A DNA stretch of 64,000 nt from NCBI GenBank assembly GCA_965221545.1, contig OZ244901.1, forward strand, positions 434,001 to 498,000. Reading direction: 5' to 3'. The notes beneath the pieces were generated by a model that saw nothing but the letters and a program-made list of their open reading frames with translations, was not told the origin of the DNA and ran no database searches. Below, piece after piece: positions 52,915 to 61,406 of the stretch. Both the position numbers and the translations under genes were made by a program. How positions within the stretch are numbered: position 1 is the stretch's first letter; the number at the start of each line of letters is the position of its first letter. This stretch comes from JAJEFO01 sp022819605. Lineage in GTDB: Bacteria > Pseudomonadota > Alphaproteobacteria > Rhodobacterales > Rhodobacteraceae.

Positions 52915-53582
52915 CGATGGAACTGATCTTTGACGTGGGCGCCATCATCATTGCGGACCTGATTCTCTCAGGTGACAACGCGCTGATCATCGGCATGGCC
53001 GCCGCTGGTCTCTCGCCCGGACTGCGTGCGAAGGCAATCCTGTTCGGGATGGTGATTGCGGCTCTTCTGCGGGTGGTCTTCGCGGTCATTGCCACCACGC
53101 TGCTTGGAATTCCGGGACTTCTCTTCGTTGGCGGCCTTCTCCTCTGCTGGGTGTGCTGGAGACTCTATTCCGAGATTCGAGGCAGTGTTGATGCCAAGGC
53201 CGAACTGGTGCTGGAGACGGCAGGCGACCCGCATGCCGGCTACACGGGTGCGCCGCGGCGCTCTCTCGCTTCGGCGCTCTGGACGATCACTTTGGCGGAC
53301 GTGTCCATGTCGCTCGACAACGTGCTGGCGGTTGCCGCAATTGCCGACGGCGACGTGCGGCTCCTGGTCTTCGGGCTCGCCCTCGCGATCCTGCTGATGG
53401 CGTTCGCCGCAACGATAATCATGAAGATCCTGGCCCGGTATCAATGGATTTCGTGGGTTGGACTGCTGGTGCTGGTCTACGTCGCGGGCGAAATGCTGTT
53501 TCGCGGCGTTTTCGACATGAACTACGGGGTGGGTCCCATGCTGGGCCTGATTGAGGGCATGGACTTCGGCAAGGGGCACTGA
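52911..53582 (+). CDS. TerC-family membrane protein (YjbE type)
   Basis: A 223-residue protein with about six to seven membrane segments and the two TerC signatures DLILSGDNALIIGMA and DVSMSLDNVLAVA, whose acidic residues probably bind a cation. Characterised TerC-family members export manganese, some to secreted enzymes. Its ATG overlaps the GMC stop (ATGA), an unusual partnership that suggests a dedicated role in the same pathway. A terminator-like hairpin follows. Confidence 0.88.
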   Translation: MTMELIFDVGAIIIADLILSGDNALIIGMAAAGLSPGLRAKAILFGMVIAALLRVVFAVIATTLLGIPGLLFVGGLLLCWVCWRLYSEIRGSVDAKAELVLETAGDPHAGYTGAPRRSLASALWTITLADVSMSLDNVLAVAAIADGDVRLLVFGLALAILLMAFAATIIMKILARYQWISWVGLLVLVYVAGEMLFRGVFDMNYGVGPMLGLIEGMDFGKGH

Positions 53583-53598
53583 TCCGGGTTGAGATAGT

Positions 53599-53627
53599 CC
53601 GGTCGCACCGCCTTCGGCGACCGGTTT
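53599..53627 (+). terminator. Hairpin with short T-run after the TerC gene
   Basis: CCGGTCGC (53599-53606) pairs with GCGACCGG (53617-53624) and is followed by TTT. It may partly terminate the GMC-TerC transcript before the TRAP genes. Confidence 0.6.
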
Positions 53628-53666
53628 CTGAAGGTTCCGGAAGGCATGCAAAATGGGAGAACGAAA

Positions 53667-54779
53667 ATGTTCGCAATTCCAAGACTGACCAAAACCGCTG
53701 CGGCAGCTGCCGTCGGCGTGGCGATGATGGCACAAGCCTCGTTCGCCGAAACAGTGATACGAGTTCAATCGGTGATCCCGTCGACTGCTGACGAGATCGT
53801 GATGCTGAAGGACTTCGCCGAAGACGTAAGGGCGCTGACCGAGGGCGGAGTGGTGATCGAGGTGTTGCCCGCAGGCGCCGTCGTCGGTGTCCAGGAAACG
53901 CTTGACGCGGTTGACGCGGGCCTCATCGAGGGCGGATTTGCCTGGACGCACTATTGGTCGGGCAAGCATCCGGCCGCCATGCTCTTCGGTTCGCCCGTTG
54001 CGGGCGCCGGGGTCGGCATGGACAACATCGCCTTCCTGAGCTGGTTCCTGTCGGCTGGCGGCAAGGAGCTCTATGAGCAGCTCTGGGACGAGATGGGAGT
54101 GAACGTAGTGGGCTTCATGCTCCAGCCCGTCGGTCCCGAGGCCCTTGGCTGGTTCAAGGAGCCGATCATGTCGATGGACGATTTCCGCAAGTACCGTTTC
54201 CGCACGCCTCCGGGCATTCCAGGCCAGACCTACAAGGACATTGGCGTGGCCTCGGTTGCCATGGGCGGCGGCGACATCCTCCCGGCACTTGAGAAAGGCA
54301 CGATCGATGCTGCGGAATGGTGCTGCCCGAAGCCGGATTCGGTTTTCGGCTTCCAGAAGGTGCTGAAGCACTACTACCTGCAAGGCCTTCATCAGGTTGT
54401 CGTGAACGCGGACCTCTACATCAACAAGGACGTGTTCAATTCGCTGACTCCGCTGCAGCAGAAGGCGATCGAAGTGGCGGCCAACGCCTCGCTGATGAAG
54501 TCGCTGGCCTACCGGATCAACGAGAACGGCAAGGCGCTTGACAGCCTCATCAACGACCATGGCGTGCAGCTACATGACACGCCGGCGGACTACTTTCCGG
54601 CATACATGAACGCTGCGAGTGCGGCGCTCGAGACCAATGCGGCCCAGAACGAGTTCTTCGCAGAAGTCTGGCAATCCCAGAAGGATTTCGCAAGAACCGC
54701 AATTCCGTTCTGGGCAGGCGCGCAGACGTCGAACGCGAACCTGGGACGGGCCTACGCTGACCAGCTTCTTGGCAAGTAG
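53667..54779 (+). CDS. dctP: TRAP transporter periplasmic solute-binding protein
   Basis: A 370-residue DctP-family protein. A signal peptide (MFAIPRLTKTAAAAAVGVAM through ASFA) precedes the fold with LPAGAVVGVQETLDAVDAGLIEG, the substrate-carboxylate-binding Arg region in KYRFRTPPGIPGQTYKDIGV and EKGTIDAAEWCCPKPDSVFGFQKVLKHYY. The WCCP and Y-rich segments resemble the TakP/mannitol-chloroaromatic subgroup. ATG 53667 has GGGAGAAC about 7 nt upstream. It captures an organic acid or sulfonate; next to hps genes, DHPS is the likely ligand, by the precedent of HpsKLM. Confidence 0.92.
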   Translation: MFAIPRLTKTAAAAAVGVAMMAQASFAETVIRVQSVIPSTADEIVMLKDFAEDVRALTEGGVVIEVLPAGAVVGVQETLDAVDAGLIEGGFAWTHYWSGKHPAAMLFGSPVAGAGVGMDNIAFLSWFLSAGGKELYEQLWDEMGVNVVGFMLQPVGPEALGWFKEPIMSMDDFRKYRFRTPPGIPGQTYKDIGVASVAMGGGDILPALEKGTIDAAEWCCPKPDSVFGFQKVLKHYYLQGLHQVVVNADLYINKDVFNSLTPLQQKAIEVAANASLMKSLAYRINENGKALDSLINDHGVQLHDTPADYFPAYMNAASAALETNAAQNEFFAEVWQSQKDFARTAIPFWAGAQTSNANLGRAYADQLLGK

Positions 54780-54788
54780 GTGAAACCC

Positions 54789-54817
54789 GGGGGCCGCGGG
54801 AACCCATCGCGGCCCCC
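54789..54817 (+). terminator. Intercistronic hairpin between dctP and dctQ
   Basis: GGGGGCCGCG (54789-54798) pairs perfectly with CGCGGCCCCC (54808-54817). This is the usual attenuating or stabilising hairpin that keeps the binding protein more abundant than the membrane subunits. Confidence 0.65.
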
Positions 54818-54924
54818 TAACAACAAGGAACGCCGGGCCGTTCCGGCGCGGGCAGGGATCGACAAGGGTTGCAGATGAGGCGCGCAAGTGATTGACAGAG
54901 GCAGGCTCTTTGGGAGGGCAAGAG

Positions 54925-55536
54925 GTGAACGACCTCGACGACATTGACCTGGAGGCTGGCGACGAGTTGCTGGCCGAGGCACGTGGTGGGCCGAACGCGC
55001 CCCTTCCGGACGACATGCATCCTCTTGCCAGGCGGGTCGTCTGGGCGCTGGACTGGTTTTCTGAGTGGCAGGGCCGGATAGTCTGCCTGATGGTTGCGCC
55101 GATCATCGTCGCGATGGTCTACGAGGTCATCGCACGCAAGTTCTTCCTCGCGCCCACGCTCTGGGCATTTGACATCTCGCGCATGCTGTACGGCATGTCG
55201 TTCATGCTTGGCGCGGCGTACGCTCTCATGCGCGGCCTGCATATCCGCGCGGATTTCCTCTACCGGGGCTTCTCGGTGAAGACGCAGGGTCGGGTTGATA
55301 TCCTGCTCTACGTCACGCTCTTCATGCCCGGGATGATCTTTCTTCTGTGGGCAGGGTACGGTTTCGCCGAAAAGAGCTTCCTGCAGAACGAGCGCGCCGG
55401 CGACAGCACCTGGGCGCCCGTTGTCTGGCCCGTGAAGATCGCTCTGGCCGCCGGGGTCTTCTTTCTCGTGCTCCAGGGGGTCTCCGAGATCCTGAAGTCG
55501 TGGTATGCGGCGACGCGCGGACGGTGGCCACGCTGA
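54925..55536 (+). CDS. dctQ: TRAP transporter small permease subunit
   Basis: A 203-residue membrane protein with four hydrophobic segments (about residues 50-70, 85-110, 125-150 and 170-190) and the DctQ-type EVIARKFF and YGMSFMLGAAYALMRGLHIRADF. GTG 54925 is taken as the start because GGGAGGG lies 6 nt before it; an upstream in-frame TTG at 54892 lacks this. It overlaps dctM in a TGATG junction. Confidence 0.88.
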   Translation: MNDLDDIDLEAGDELLAEARGGPNAPLPDDMHPLARRVVWALDWFSEWQGRIVCLMVAPIIVAMVYEVIARKFFLAPTLWAFDISRMLYGMSFMLGAAYALMRGLHIRADFLYRGFSVKTQGRVDILLYVTLFMPGMIFLLWAGYGFAEKSFLQNERAGDSTWAPVVWPVKIALAAGVFFLVLQGVSEILKSWYAATRGRWPR

Positions 55537-56867
55537 TGTTCGAGATCGCCAACGAAATTATCGGGCTCCTGATGATCGGAGCAATGCTGTTCGCGATTTT
55601 CGTGGGGTTCCCGATATCCTTTACACTCATCTTCCTTGGACTTGTCTTTGGGGCCTGGGGCATCGGAATCAAGCTCACGGTTTTCCTGATGACGCTCCAG
55701 GTCTACGGCTCGATGATGGAGCAGACGCTTGCGGCGGTGCCGCTGTTCGTCTTCATGGGATTCATGATGGAGCAGGCCGGGCTGATGGAGCGACTGTTCT
55801 CGGCCGTGCAGCTGATGCTGGCTCGGATGAAGGGATCGCTCTTCGTGGCCGTCCTGTTCGTCAGCGTGATATTTGGCGCCGCCACCGGAATCGTCGGCGC
55901 CAGTGTCACCATCCTCGGCATCATGGCGGCAACTACCATGAACCGTTCGGGCTACGATGTCCGTCTTGCCTCCGGTACGATCACCGCCGGCGGCACGCTC
56001 GGCATCCTCATCCCGCCTTCGATAATGCTCGTTGTCATGGGGCCAGTTCTCGAGATCCCGGTGACCGATCTCTTCGCGGCGGCGATCTTCCCCGGCATCA
56101 TGATGGCGGTGCTCTATCTCGTCTACGCGATGGTCCGGTGCTGGCTGAACCCGTCACTTGGCCCGCCCTTGCCGGAGGAACTGATCCCCGGTGACCGGTC
56201 GCATGTCTGGCGGGAGTTCTTCCTTGGCCTTGTGCCGCCGACCATTCTGATTGCCTTTGCGCTCGGTTCGATCCTTACGGGATGGGCGACTCCAACGGAA
56301 GGTGCCGGAATGGGGGCGTTCGGATCGATCGTGCTCACGCTGCTTTATCGCAAGTTCTCCTGGTCGAGTACCTACGATGCATTGAAGAAGACGCTGGAAA
56401 TCTCCGTATTGATCCTCTTCCTGGTTGCGGCCTCGAATTTCTTCGGCGCAGTCTTTTCGCGACTTGGCACGCCGACCATGATCACGGAACTGCTGCTCTC
56501 GTGGGAGCTCTCGGCGGCAATGGTGGTCATCCTGATCCTTGCACTGATCTTCTTGCTCGGATGGCCCTTGGAATGGGTGCCAATCGTGCTCATCATCCTG
56601 CCGATCCTCTATCCCTTGCTGATCGAGTTGCAGGTGGACAAGGTCTGGTTCGCCATTCTCGTGGCGGTCTGCCTTCAGACGGCATGGTTATCGCCACCGG
56701 TGGCGTTATCGGCATATTTCCTGAAAGGCGTGGTGCCGAGCTGGGACCTGAAGGACATCTATCTCGGCATGATGCAGTTCATGGTGATCCAGCTCTTGGG
56801 CCTGGCCATCGTGTTCCTTTTCCCGGCGATCGCGACCTGGCTGCCCGGATACATCTACGGCAATTGA
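55536..56867 (+). CDS. dctM: TRAP transporter large permease subunit
   Basis: A 443-residue polytopic permease of the ion-transporter superfamily, with DctM landmarks VPLFVFMGFMMEQAGLMERLF, AATGIVGASVTILGIMAATTMNRSGYD, GTITAGGTLGILIPPSIMLVV and GWATPTEGAGMGAFGS. It moves the DctP-delivered solute with sodium ions. It ends the plus-strand operon and converges with comE, 24 nt apart. Confidence 0.95.
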   Translation: MFEIANEIIGLLMIGAMLFAIFVGFPISFTLIFLGLVFGAWGIGIKLTVFLMTLQVYGSMMEQTLAAVPLFVFMGFMMEQAGLMERLFSAVQLMLARMKGSLFVAVLFVSVIFGAATGIVGASVTILGIMAATTMNRSGYDVRLASGTITAGGTLGILIPPSIMLVVMGPVLEIPVTDLFAAAIFPGIMMAVLYLVYAMVRCWLNPSLGPPLPEELIPGDRSHVWREFFLGLVPPTILIAFALGSILTGWATPTEGAGMGAFGSIVLTLLYRKFSWSSTYDALKKTLEISVLILFLVAASNFFGAVFSRLGTPTMITELLLSWELSAAMVVILILALIFLLGWPLEWVPIVLIILPILYPLLIELQVDKVWFAILVAVCLQTAWLSPPVALSAYFLKGVVPSWDLKDIYLGMMQFMVIQLLGLAIVFLFPAIATWLPGYIYGN

Positions 56868-56891
56868 GCCGCGATAGGATTGGCGACGGGT

Positions 56892-57449
56892 TCAGTCGGC
56901 TGCCACGGCCTGCATGAATCGGTCGCGTATGGTGACCGGATCCATGGTTATGACCGGCATCTTCGCGTTGCCGCTCTCGCACTTGCAGATGATGACCGTT
57001 GCCTTTCCGGCCTGCAGCGCCTCTTGGAGCACGGTGCCGGTGTCCTCGGCACGACACTCGACGACGCGCTCGCAGCCTGCCGCCCTTGCCATGCCGGCGA
57101 GCGACGTTTTCCGGCCGGTATAGGTCGGCTGGTCGCCGGTGGAGCCATAGGAGCCGTTGTCGATCACGAGGAGAATGTAGTTGGACGCGGGGTTGTTCGC
57201 GATCGTGGGCAACGTCCCGAGGTTGGTGAGGATCGAGCCGTCTCCGTCGATCACGATCACGGGTTTCGGCTGCACCAGGGCAAGGCCCAACCCGATGGAC
57301 GACGCCAGCCCCATCGTGCCCAGCATGTAGAAGTTCGTCGGCTGGTCATCGATGGCGTGAAGCTCCTGGCTCGGAATGCCGATGTTGCAGATGACAAGCT
57401 GGTCGCGCAGGACTGGCGCGATTTCCTGAAGAATCTCGGACCGGATCAT
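56892..57449 (-). CDS. comE: Sulfopyruvate decarboxylase beta subunit (TPP-binding half)
   Basis: A 185-residue protein with the Mg/TPP motif IDGDGSILTNLGTLPTIANNPASN and GTMGLASSIGLGLALVQPKP, matching ComE-type beta subunits; phosphonopyruvate decarboxylase is the closest alternative. With ComD it decarboxylates 3-sulfopyruvate to sulfoacetaldehyde. Its ATG sits 2 nt before the comD stop, with GGGGAGG inside the end of comD, so both are translated in step. It is the last gene of the hps operon. Confidence 0.85.
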   Translation of the reverse strand: MIRSEILQEIAPVLRDQLVICNIGIPSQELHAIDDQPTNFYMLGTMGLASSIGLGLALVQPKPVIVIDGDGSILTNLGTLPTIANNPASNYILLVIDNGSYGSTGDQPTYTGRKTSLAGMARAAGCERVVECRAEDTGTVLQEALQAGKATVIICKCESGNAKMPVITMDPVTIRDRFMQAVAAD

Positions 57450-57450
57450 C

Positions 57451-57948
57451 TCAGTATCCTCCCCAGAATGACGCATCGGTCAGGATTGCGACCGGCTTGG
57501 AGCACATGAACGTGTAGTCGAGAATCTTGGGCAGTTCCTCGACATCTTCCTGCTGGTGGAAGTGGTAGGCCGGAATGAGGAGCTGTGCGAGCAGCGCCTT
57601 GGTATGCACGGCCATTTCCACCTGGCATGCAACGGGTTCGCCAGGCTCTCCGCGATAGGATATCAGCATGGGCAGTGGCATGCGGTAGAACTGGATCAGT
57701 GTTGCAAGGGTGTTGATAGTCACGCCAAGCGCCGTGTTCTGCATGATTATCGCGGAGCGTCGGCCGCCCATCCACGCCCCGGCGCAAAGGCCCATGCCCT
57801 CGTCTTCCTTGTTGGAGGGCACGTGGAGGATCTCGGGATGCCTGTCGACTTCCTCGATCACGCCGGCAAGCTGCTTGCATGGGACGGTTGTCACGAACCC
57901 GATCCCTGCGGCGACGAGATCGACGGTTATCCGCTGGTGAATGTTCAC
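57451..57948 (-). CDS. comD: Sulfopyruvate decarboxylase alpha subunit
   Basis: A 165-residue pyrimidine-binding TPP half: GIGFVTTVPCKQLAGVIEEVDRH, HVPSNKEDEGMGLCAGAWMGGRRSAIIMQNTALG with the cofactor-activating Glu in KEDEG, and LISYRGEPGEP. It matches ComD-type alpha subunits, which form the active enzyme with ComE. The ATG overlaps the dehydrogenase stop by 4 nt. With hpsN in the operon, sulfopyruvate is a more likely substrate than phosphonopyruvate. Confidence 0.85.
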   Translation of the reverse strand: MNIHQRITVDLVAAGIGFVTTVPCKQLAGVIEEVDRHPEILHVPSNKEDEGMGLCAGAWMGGRRSAIIMQNTALGVTINTLATLIQFYRMPLPMLISYRGEPGEPVACQVEMAVHTKALLAQLLIPAYHFHQQEDVEELPKILDYTFMCSKPVAILTDASFWGGY

Positions 57949-58940
57949 GTGAGCCCTCCTTCCGGGCAGAGAATGATCTTTGGCGCATCCACTCGGCCAG
58001 CACGGATGTCCCGAAACGCGCCGGCGCCGTCCTTGAGTGGCCGCATCTCGGTCCAGTCAAGGGGGCCGAGGCGCCCGTCGAATATGGCCATGGCGGTGTC
58101 GCGAAAGTCCCGGGCCGCGTAGGTGTAGGTGCCGATGAACGCAATTTCCTGAAGTGTCAATCGACGGACGTCCAGACCACCCTCCGCCTCGCCGAGGCCG
58201 ATATGCGTGATCACTCCGCCGGGTCGAACACGCGCTGATGCAGTCTTGCGTGTGCTTGCATAGCCCACGCCGTCGATCACGAGATCAAAGAACGTGTCCG
58301 GATTGAGGCCTTCCGGCGGAACGGCATCCATTTCGGACCGTTCCAGCGTGGCGCGTCGTCCGGCATGCGGCTCGACGATCCTGATGCCGGCCACGCCCTG
58401 CGCTCTTGCCGCGAGTGCCGCACCAAGACCGATGGCGCCGCCGCCGAGAATCAAGGCGCTCTCCGGGATTTCACCGAGGGTGGTCAGGCCGAGGCGCACG
58501 GCATGCCAGCCGCATGCCATCGGTTCCGCCAGGGCCGCCTTTGCCATCGAAACATCCGCAGGCACTTTGACGAGGTTGTTCCTCGGAATCGCGACGCGTT
58601 CGGCAAATGCGCCTTCGCGCGGCGGCATCGAGATGATCTGGCGGTCTGCGCAGACATTTTCGCGTCCGGACTTGCAGGCCTTGCAGGTGCCGCAGGTGAC
58701 CAGCGGGTTGATCGTTACGCGCAGCCCGTCATTTGGCCCGTCCTCGACAATGCCGGCGGCCTCGTGTCCGAGTATCAACGGTGCAGGCCTCCGTTCGTCA
58801 TGGCCGAGATAGGCGTGCATGTCGCTGCCGCAGATGCCGACGGATGCAATGCGAACGGTTTCGTCCTGGGGTCCGGGTACGGGATCGGGCACGTCTCGAA
58901 ACTCGATCGCTTCGGGGCCAGTATAGACGAGCGCCTTCAC
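57945..58940 (-). CDS. hpsP: Zinc-dependent medium-chain alcohol dehydrogenase, HpsP-like
   Basis: A 331-residue MDR enzyme with the catalytic zinc site (GICGSDMHAYLG, LGHEAAGIVED), the four-Cys structural zinc loop CGTCKACKSGRENVC and a Rossmann motif LILGGGAIGLGAAL. In hps clusters such an enzyme (HpsP) acts with HpsO as a DHPS 2-dehydrogenase that interconverts DHPS enantiomers. Start is taken as GTG 58940 by family alignment (VKALVYTG); ATG 58967 is possible. Another sugar- or sulfolactate-type dehydrogenase cannot be excluded. Confidence 0.75.
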   Translation of the reverse strand: MKALVYTGPEAIEFRDVPDPVPGPQDETVRIASVGICGSDMHAYLGHDERRPAPLILGHEAAGIVEDGPNDGLRVTINPLVTCGTCKACKSGRENVCADRQIISMPPREGAFAERVAIPRNNLVKVPADVSMAKAALAEPMACGWHAVRLGLTTLGEIPESALILGGGAIGLGAALAARAQGVAGIRIVEPHAGRRATLERSEMDAVPPEGLNPDTFFDLVIDGVGYASTRKTASARVRPGGVITHIGLGEAEGGLDVRRLTLQEIAFIGTYTYAARDFRDTAMAIFDGRLGPLDWTEMRPLKDGAGAFRDIRAGRVDAPKIILCPEGGLT

Positions 58941-58991
58941 GGCTCGATACCGGCCTCTGGACAGCATGGCACCATTTGCAACCGCAGCCTT

Positions 58992-60299
58992 CTAGTCATC
59001 GGCACTCAGATCGAAATTCACGCCAGGAAAGTACTTGGCCAGCCGGATGTCGGCAGTACGGGCATGCCCTTCCATGCCCTCGAGGCGTGAGATGCGCGCC
59101 GTCGCTTCGGCTATCGGCCTCGATCCTTCGCGCGTCGCCTTTTGCCAAGTCACGATTTTCAGGAACTTGTGGACCGAAAGGCCGCCCGTGTAGGACGCGG
59201 CGCCCGATGTCGGAAGAACATGGTTCGGGCCGGACGCCTTGTCGCCGAATGCCACCGTGGTCTCCTCGCCCAGGAACAGCGACCCGTAACAGGTCAGTCG
59301 CGAGAGCCACCATGCCGTGTCGTCCGCCTGCACGGTAAGGTGTTCCGGCGCGTATTCGTCCGCGGTTGTCGCCATCTCTTCACGATCCCCGCAGAGAATG
59401 ACTTCGGCATAGTCACGCCAGGCGGCTTCTGCGTTCTCGCGATTGGTTTCGGGCAGAGCCGCAATCAGGTCTGGAACGATGGTCATCACCCTTTCCGCGA
59501 GCGTGCGGTCATCCGTAACCAGCCAGACGGGCGAGTTGTAGCCGTGCTCGGCCTGTCCGACGAGATCAGCGGCCACGATGTCAGGATCTGCATTGGCGTC
59601 TGCAAGGATGAGCGAGTCGGTTGGACCGGCGAACATGTCTATTCCTACCTCTCCGAAGAGAATCCTTTTCGCCTCGGCCACGAACTGGTTGCCTGGACCA
59701 ACGAGAATGCTCGCCTTTGGCAGCCCGAACAGCCCGAACGCCATGGATGCGACAGCTTGAACGCCACCCATGGCAAGAATGGTATCAGCGCCGGCAAGGT
59801 GTGCGGCATAGATTATTGAGGGTGCGATCCCCTGATGGGGTCGGGGAGGGGAAGCGGCGACGACATGCCCGCATCCGGCGACCTTTGCGGTCGTGACGGT
59901 CATGATCGCGCTCGCGACATGGCTGTAGCGACCGCCCGGCACGTAGCAGCCGGCAGCACTCACCGGAATCGCTCTCTGTCCGGCCACCAGCCCCGGAACG
60001 ACTTCAAGTTCCATGTCTTGAAGCGTGTCCTTCTGGGCCTCCGCAAAGCGGCGAACATTGTCGTGGGCAAACCGGATGTCGTCCTTGAGACGGCCGGGCA
60101 CAGCCGCATATGCCGCCTCGATTTCCTCAGGGGTGACAATGACGTTGCCGTCGTACCGGTCGAACCTCGCGGCAAAGTCCACCGCGGTCGTGTCTCCGCC
60201 TGTCCTGATGGCGTCGAGCATTCCCTGCACGGTGTCGCGTACATCCGCCGCATCGGATGTCGAGGTCAACGTGGCCTTCTTGAGGTATTCCCTCTTCAT
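58992..60299 (-). CDS. hpsN: Sulfopropanediol (DHPS) 3-dehydrogenase, histidinol-dehydrogenase homologue
   Basis: A 435-residue histidinol dehydrogenase-family enzyme with PVSAAGCYVPGGRYSHVASAIMTVTTAKVAGC, GVQAVASMAFG, ILVGPGNQFVAEAKRILFG, IDMFAGPTDSLILADANADP and the zinc/catalytic EYAPEHLTVQ and GPNHVLPTSGAASYTGGLSVHKF. No other his genes are nearby; instead the neighbours are an SDR, a zinc dehydrogenase, comDE and a TRAP transporter, which identifies it as HpsN. HpsN oxidises (R)-DHPS to (R)-sulfolactate with two NAD. Confidence 0.88.
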   Translation of the reverse strand: MKREYLKKATLTSTSDAADVRDTVQGMLDAIRTGGDTTAVDFAARFDRYDGNVIVTPEEIEAAYAAVPGRLKDDIRFAHDNVRRFAEAQKDTLQDMELEVVPGLVAGQRAIPVSAAGCYVPGGRYSHVASAIMTVTTAKVAGCGHVVAASPPRPHQGIAPSIIYAAHLAGADTILAMGGVQAVASMAFGLFGLPKASILVGPGNQFVAEAKRILFGEVGIDMFAGPTDSLILADANADPDIVAADLVGQAEHGYNSPVWLVTDDRTLAERVMTIVPDLIAALPETNRENAEAAWRDYAEVILCGDREEMATTADEYAPEHLTVQADDTAWWLSRLTCYGSLFLGEETTVAFGDKASGPNHVLPTSGAASYTGGLSVHKFLKIVTWQKATREGSRPIAEATARISRLEGMEGHARTADIRLAKYFPGVNFDLSADD

Positions 60300-60317
60300 T
60301 GGATGTCCACGCCCTGC

Positions 60318-61082
60318 CTAACCTGCGGTCCAGCCGCCGTCGACGAGCAGCGACGTGCCGGTAACCATGGCCGACGCGTCTGAGGCGAGATAGACCGCTG
60401 CCCCCATGATGTCCTCCACTTCCGCTGGACGGTCCAGCTTGATCTTGTCCATGATCCAGGCGCGCCGTTCGGGGTCCTCGAATGTTCTTCGGGTAAAGTC
60501 CGTCAAGACGAATGTCGGACAGATCGTGTTGATACGGATCCGGTGACTCGCCCATTCAATGGCCATTGCCTTGACCAATCCCTCGACGCCGAACTTGGTT
60601 GCGCAATAGACTGCGCGTTCCTGTCCCCCGACATGTCCCATCTGGGAGGAAATGTGGATGATTGACCCGCCGCGGCCTGCACTGATCATGCCCTTTGCCG
60701 CACCCACCGAAAGAAAGTAGGCGCCGCGCAGGTTCACGTTCATGACCGCGTCGTAGTCCTCGGGCCGGGTTTCCGTGGCTGGGCCATGCCGGGCAATCCC
60801 GGCCGAGTTCAACACGATGTCGAATGGCGCTTGGGCGATGAGCGCGGCCGTCATGTTGTTCAGATCGCCCTGGTCGAATTCGAGCACCTCGGCGCTGCCA
60901 CCGCGATCCAAGATTTCACCGACGGTTTCTTGCAGCTTGTCGACACGGCGAGCCGCCGCCACGACATGCGCACCGGCCTCGCCGAGTGCTGCGGCGCAGG
61001 CTTGTCCGATGCCGGACGACGCTCCCGTGACCAGCGCGCGCTTGCCGTCCAGCCGAAATGACGGAGTGGTGGGCAGTGCCAT
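60318..61082 (-). CDS. hpsO: Short-chain dehydrogenase, HpsO-like (DHPS 2-dehydrogenase)
   Basis: A 254-residue classical SDR: VTGASSGIGQACAAAL, NSAG in VLNSAGIARHG, catalytic Ser in IHISSQMG, Tyr and Lys in VYCATKFG, and GTSLLVDGGWTAG at the C terminus. As the first gene of the hps operon, 18 nt before hpsN, it fits HpsO, which works with HpsP to interconvert (S)- and (R)-DHPS via the 2-keto compound. SDR family alone does not fix the substrate; context does most of the work. Confidence 0.78.
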   Translation of the reverse strand: MALPTTPSFRLDGKRALVTGASSGIGQACAAALGEAGAHVVAAARRVDKLQETVGEILDRGGSAEVLEFDQGDLNNMTAALIAQAPFDIVLNSAGIARHGPATETRPEDYDAVMNVNLRGAYFLSVGAAKGMISAGRGGSIIHISSQMGHVGGQERAVYCATKFGVEGLVKAMAIEWASHRIRINTICPTFVLTDFTRRTFEDPERRAWIMDKIKLDRPAEVEDIMGAAVYLASDASAMVTGTSLLVDGGWTAG

Positions 61083-61406
61083 CAGATGCGTTCCAGATCA
61101 CTCAAGGACGGAATTTCCGTGCCCGTCGCTATCAGGCGAATGCAGGGAATGCCAGCACCAGACTGAGGGCTTCTGCATGCCTGTCCGCCACGTGCAGTTC
61201 ATCCACCTCAAGCCGGACTAGAGTTTGAGGATGATGCGGGCCGCCTTCCGTGAATCCTCCGCGCTTGCGAGTGGTTCAAGATGCCTCCGAGGCGCTTGAA
61301 CGTCTTGCCCAAGAGTTCGACTTCCCGTCATGTCGATGTCCTGCCCGTCGGCTGTTTTCCTTGCATACATGAATGCTGCGCCTCAACGGTCGCCCTGCAA
61401 GAACTC
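61083..61406. other. Intergenic stretch upstream of hpsO, no gene seen
   Basis: About 324 nt that must contain the hps operon promoter and the end of the GcvT-like transcript, both on the minus strand. No clear operator palindrome or T-tailed hairpin was identified. Confidence 0.45.

Noticed and set aside
58992..60299. Histidine-biosynthesis histidinol dehydrogenase (hisD)
   Set aside because: No other his gene is adjacent and the surrounding dehydrogenases, comDE and TRAP genes point to HpsN.
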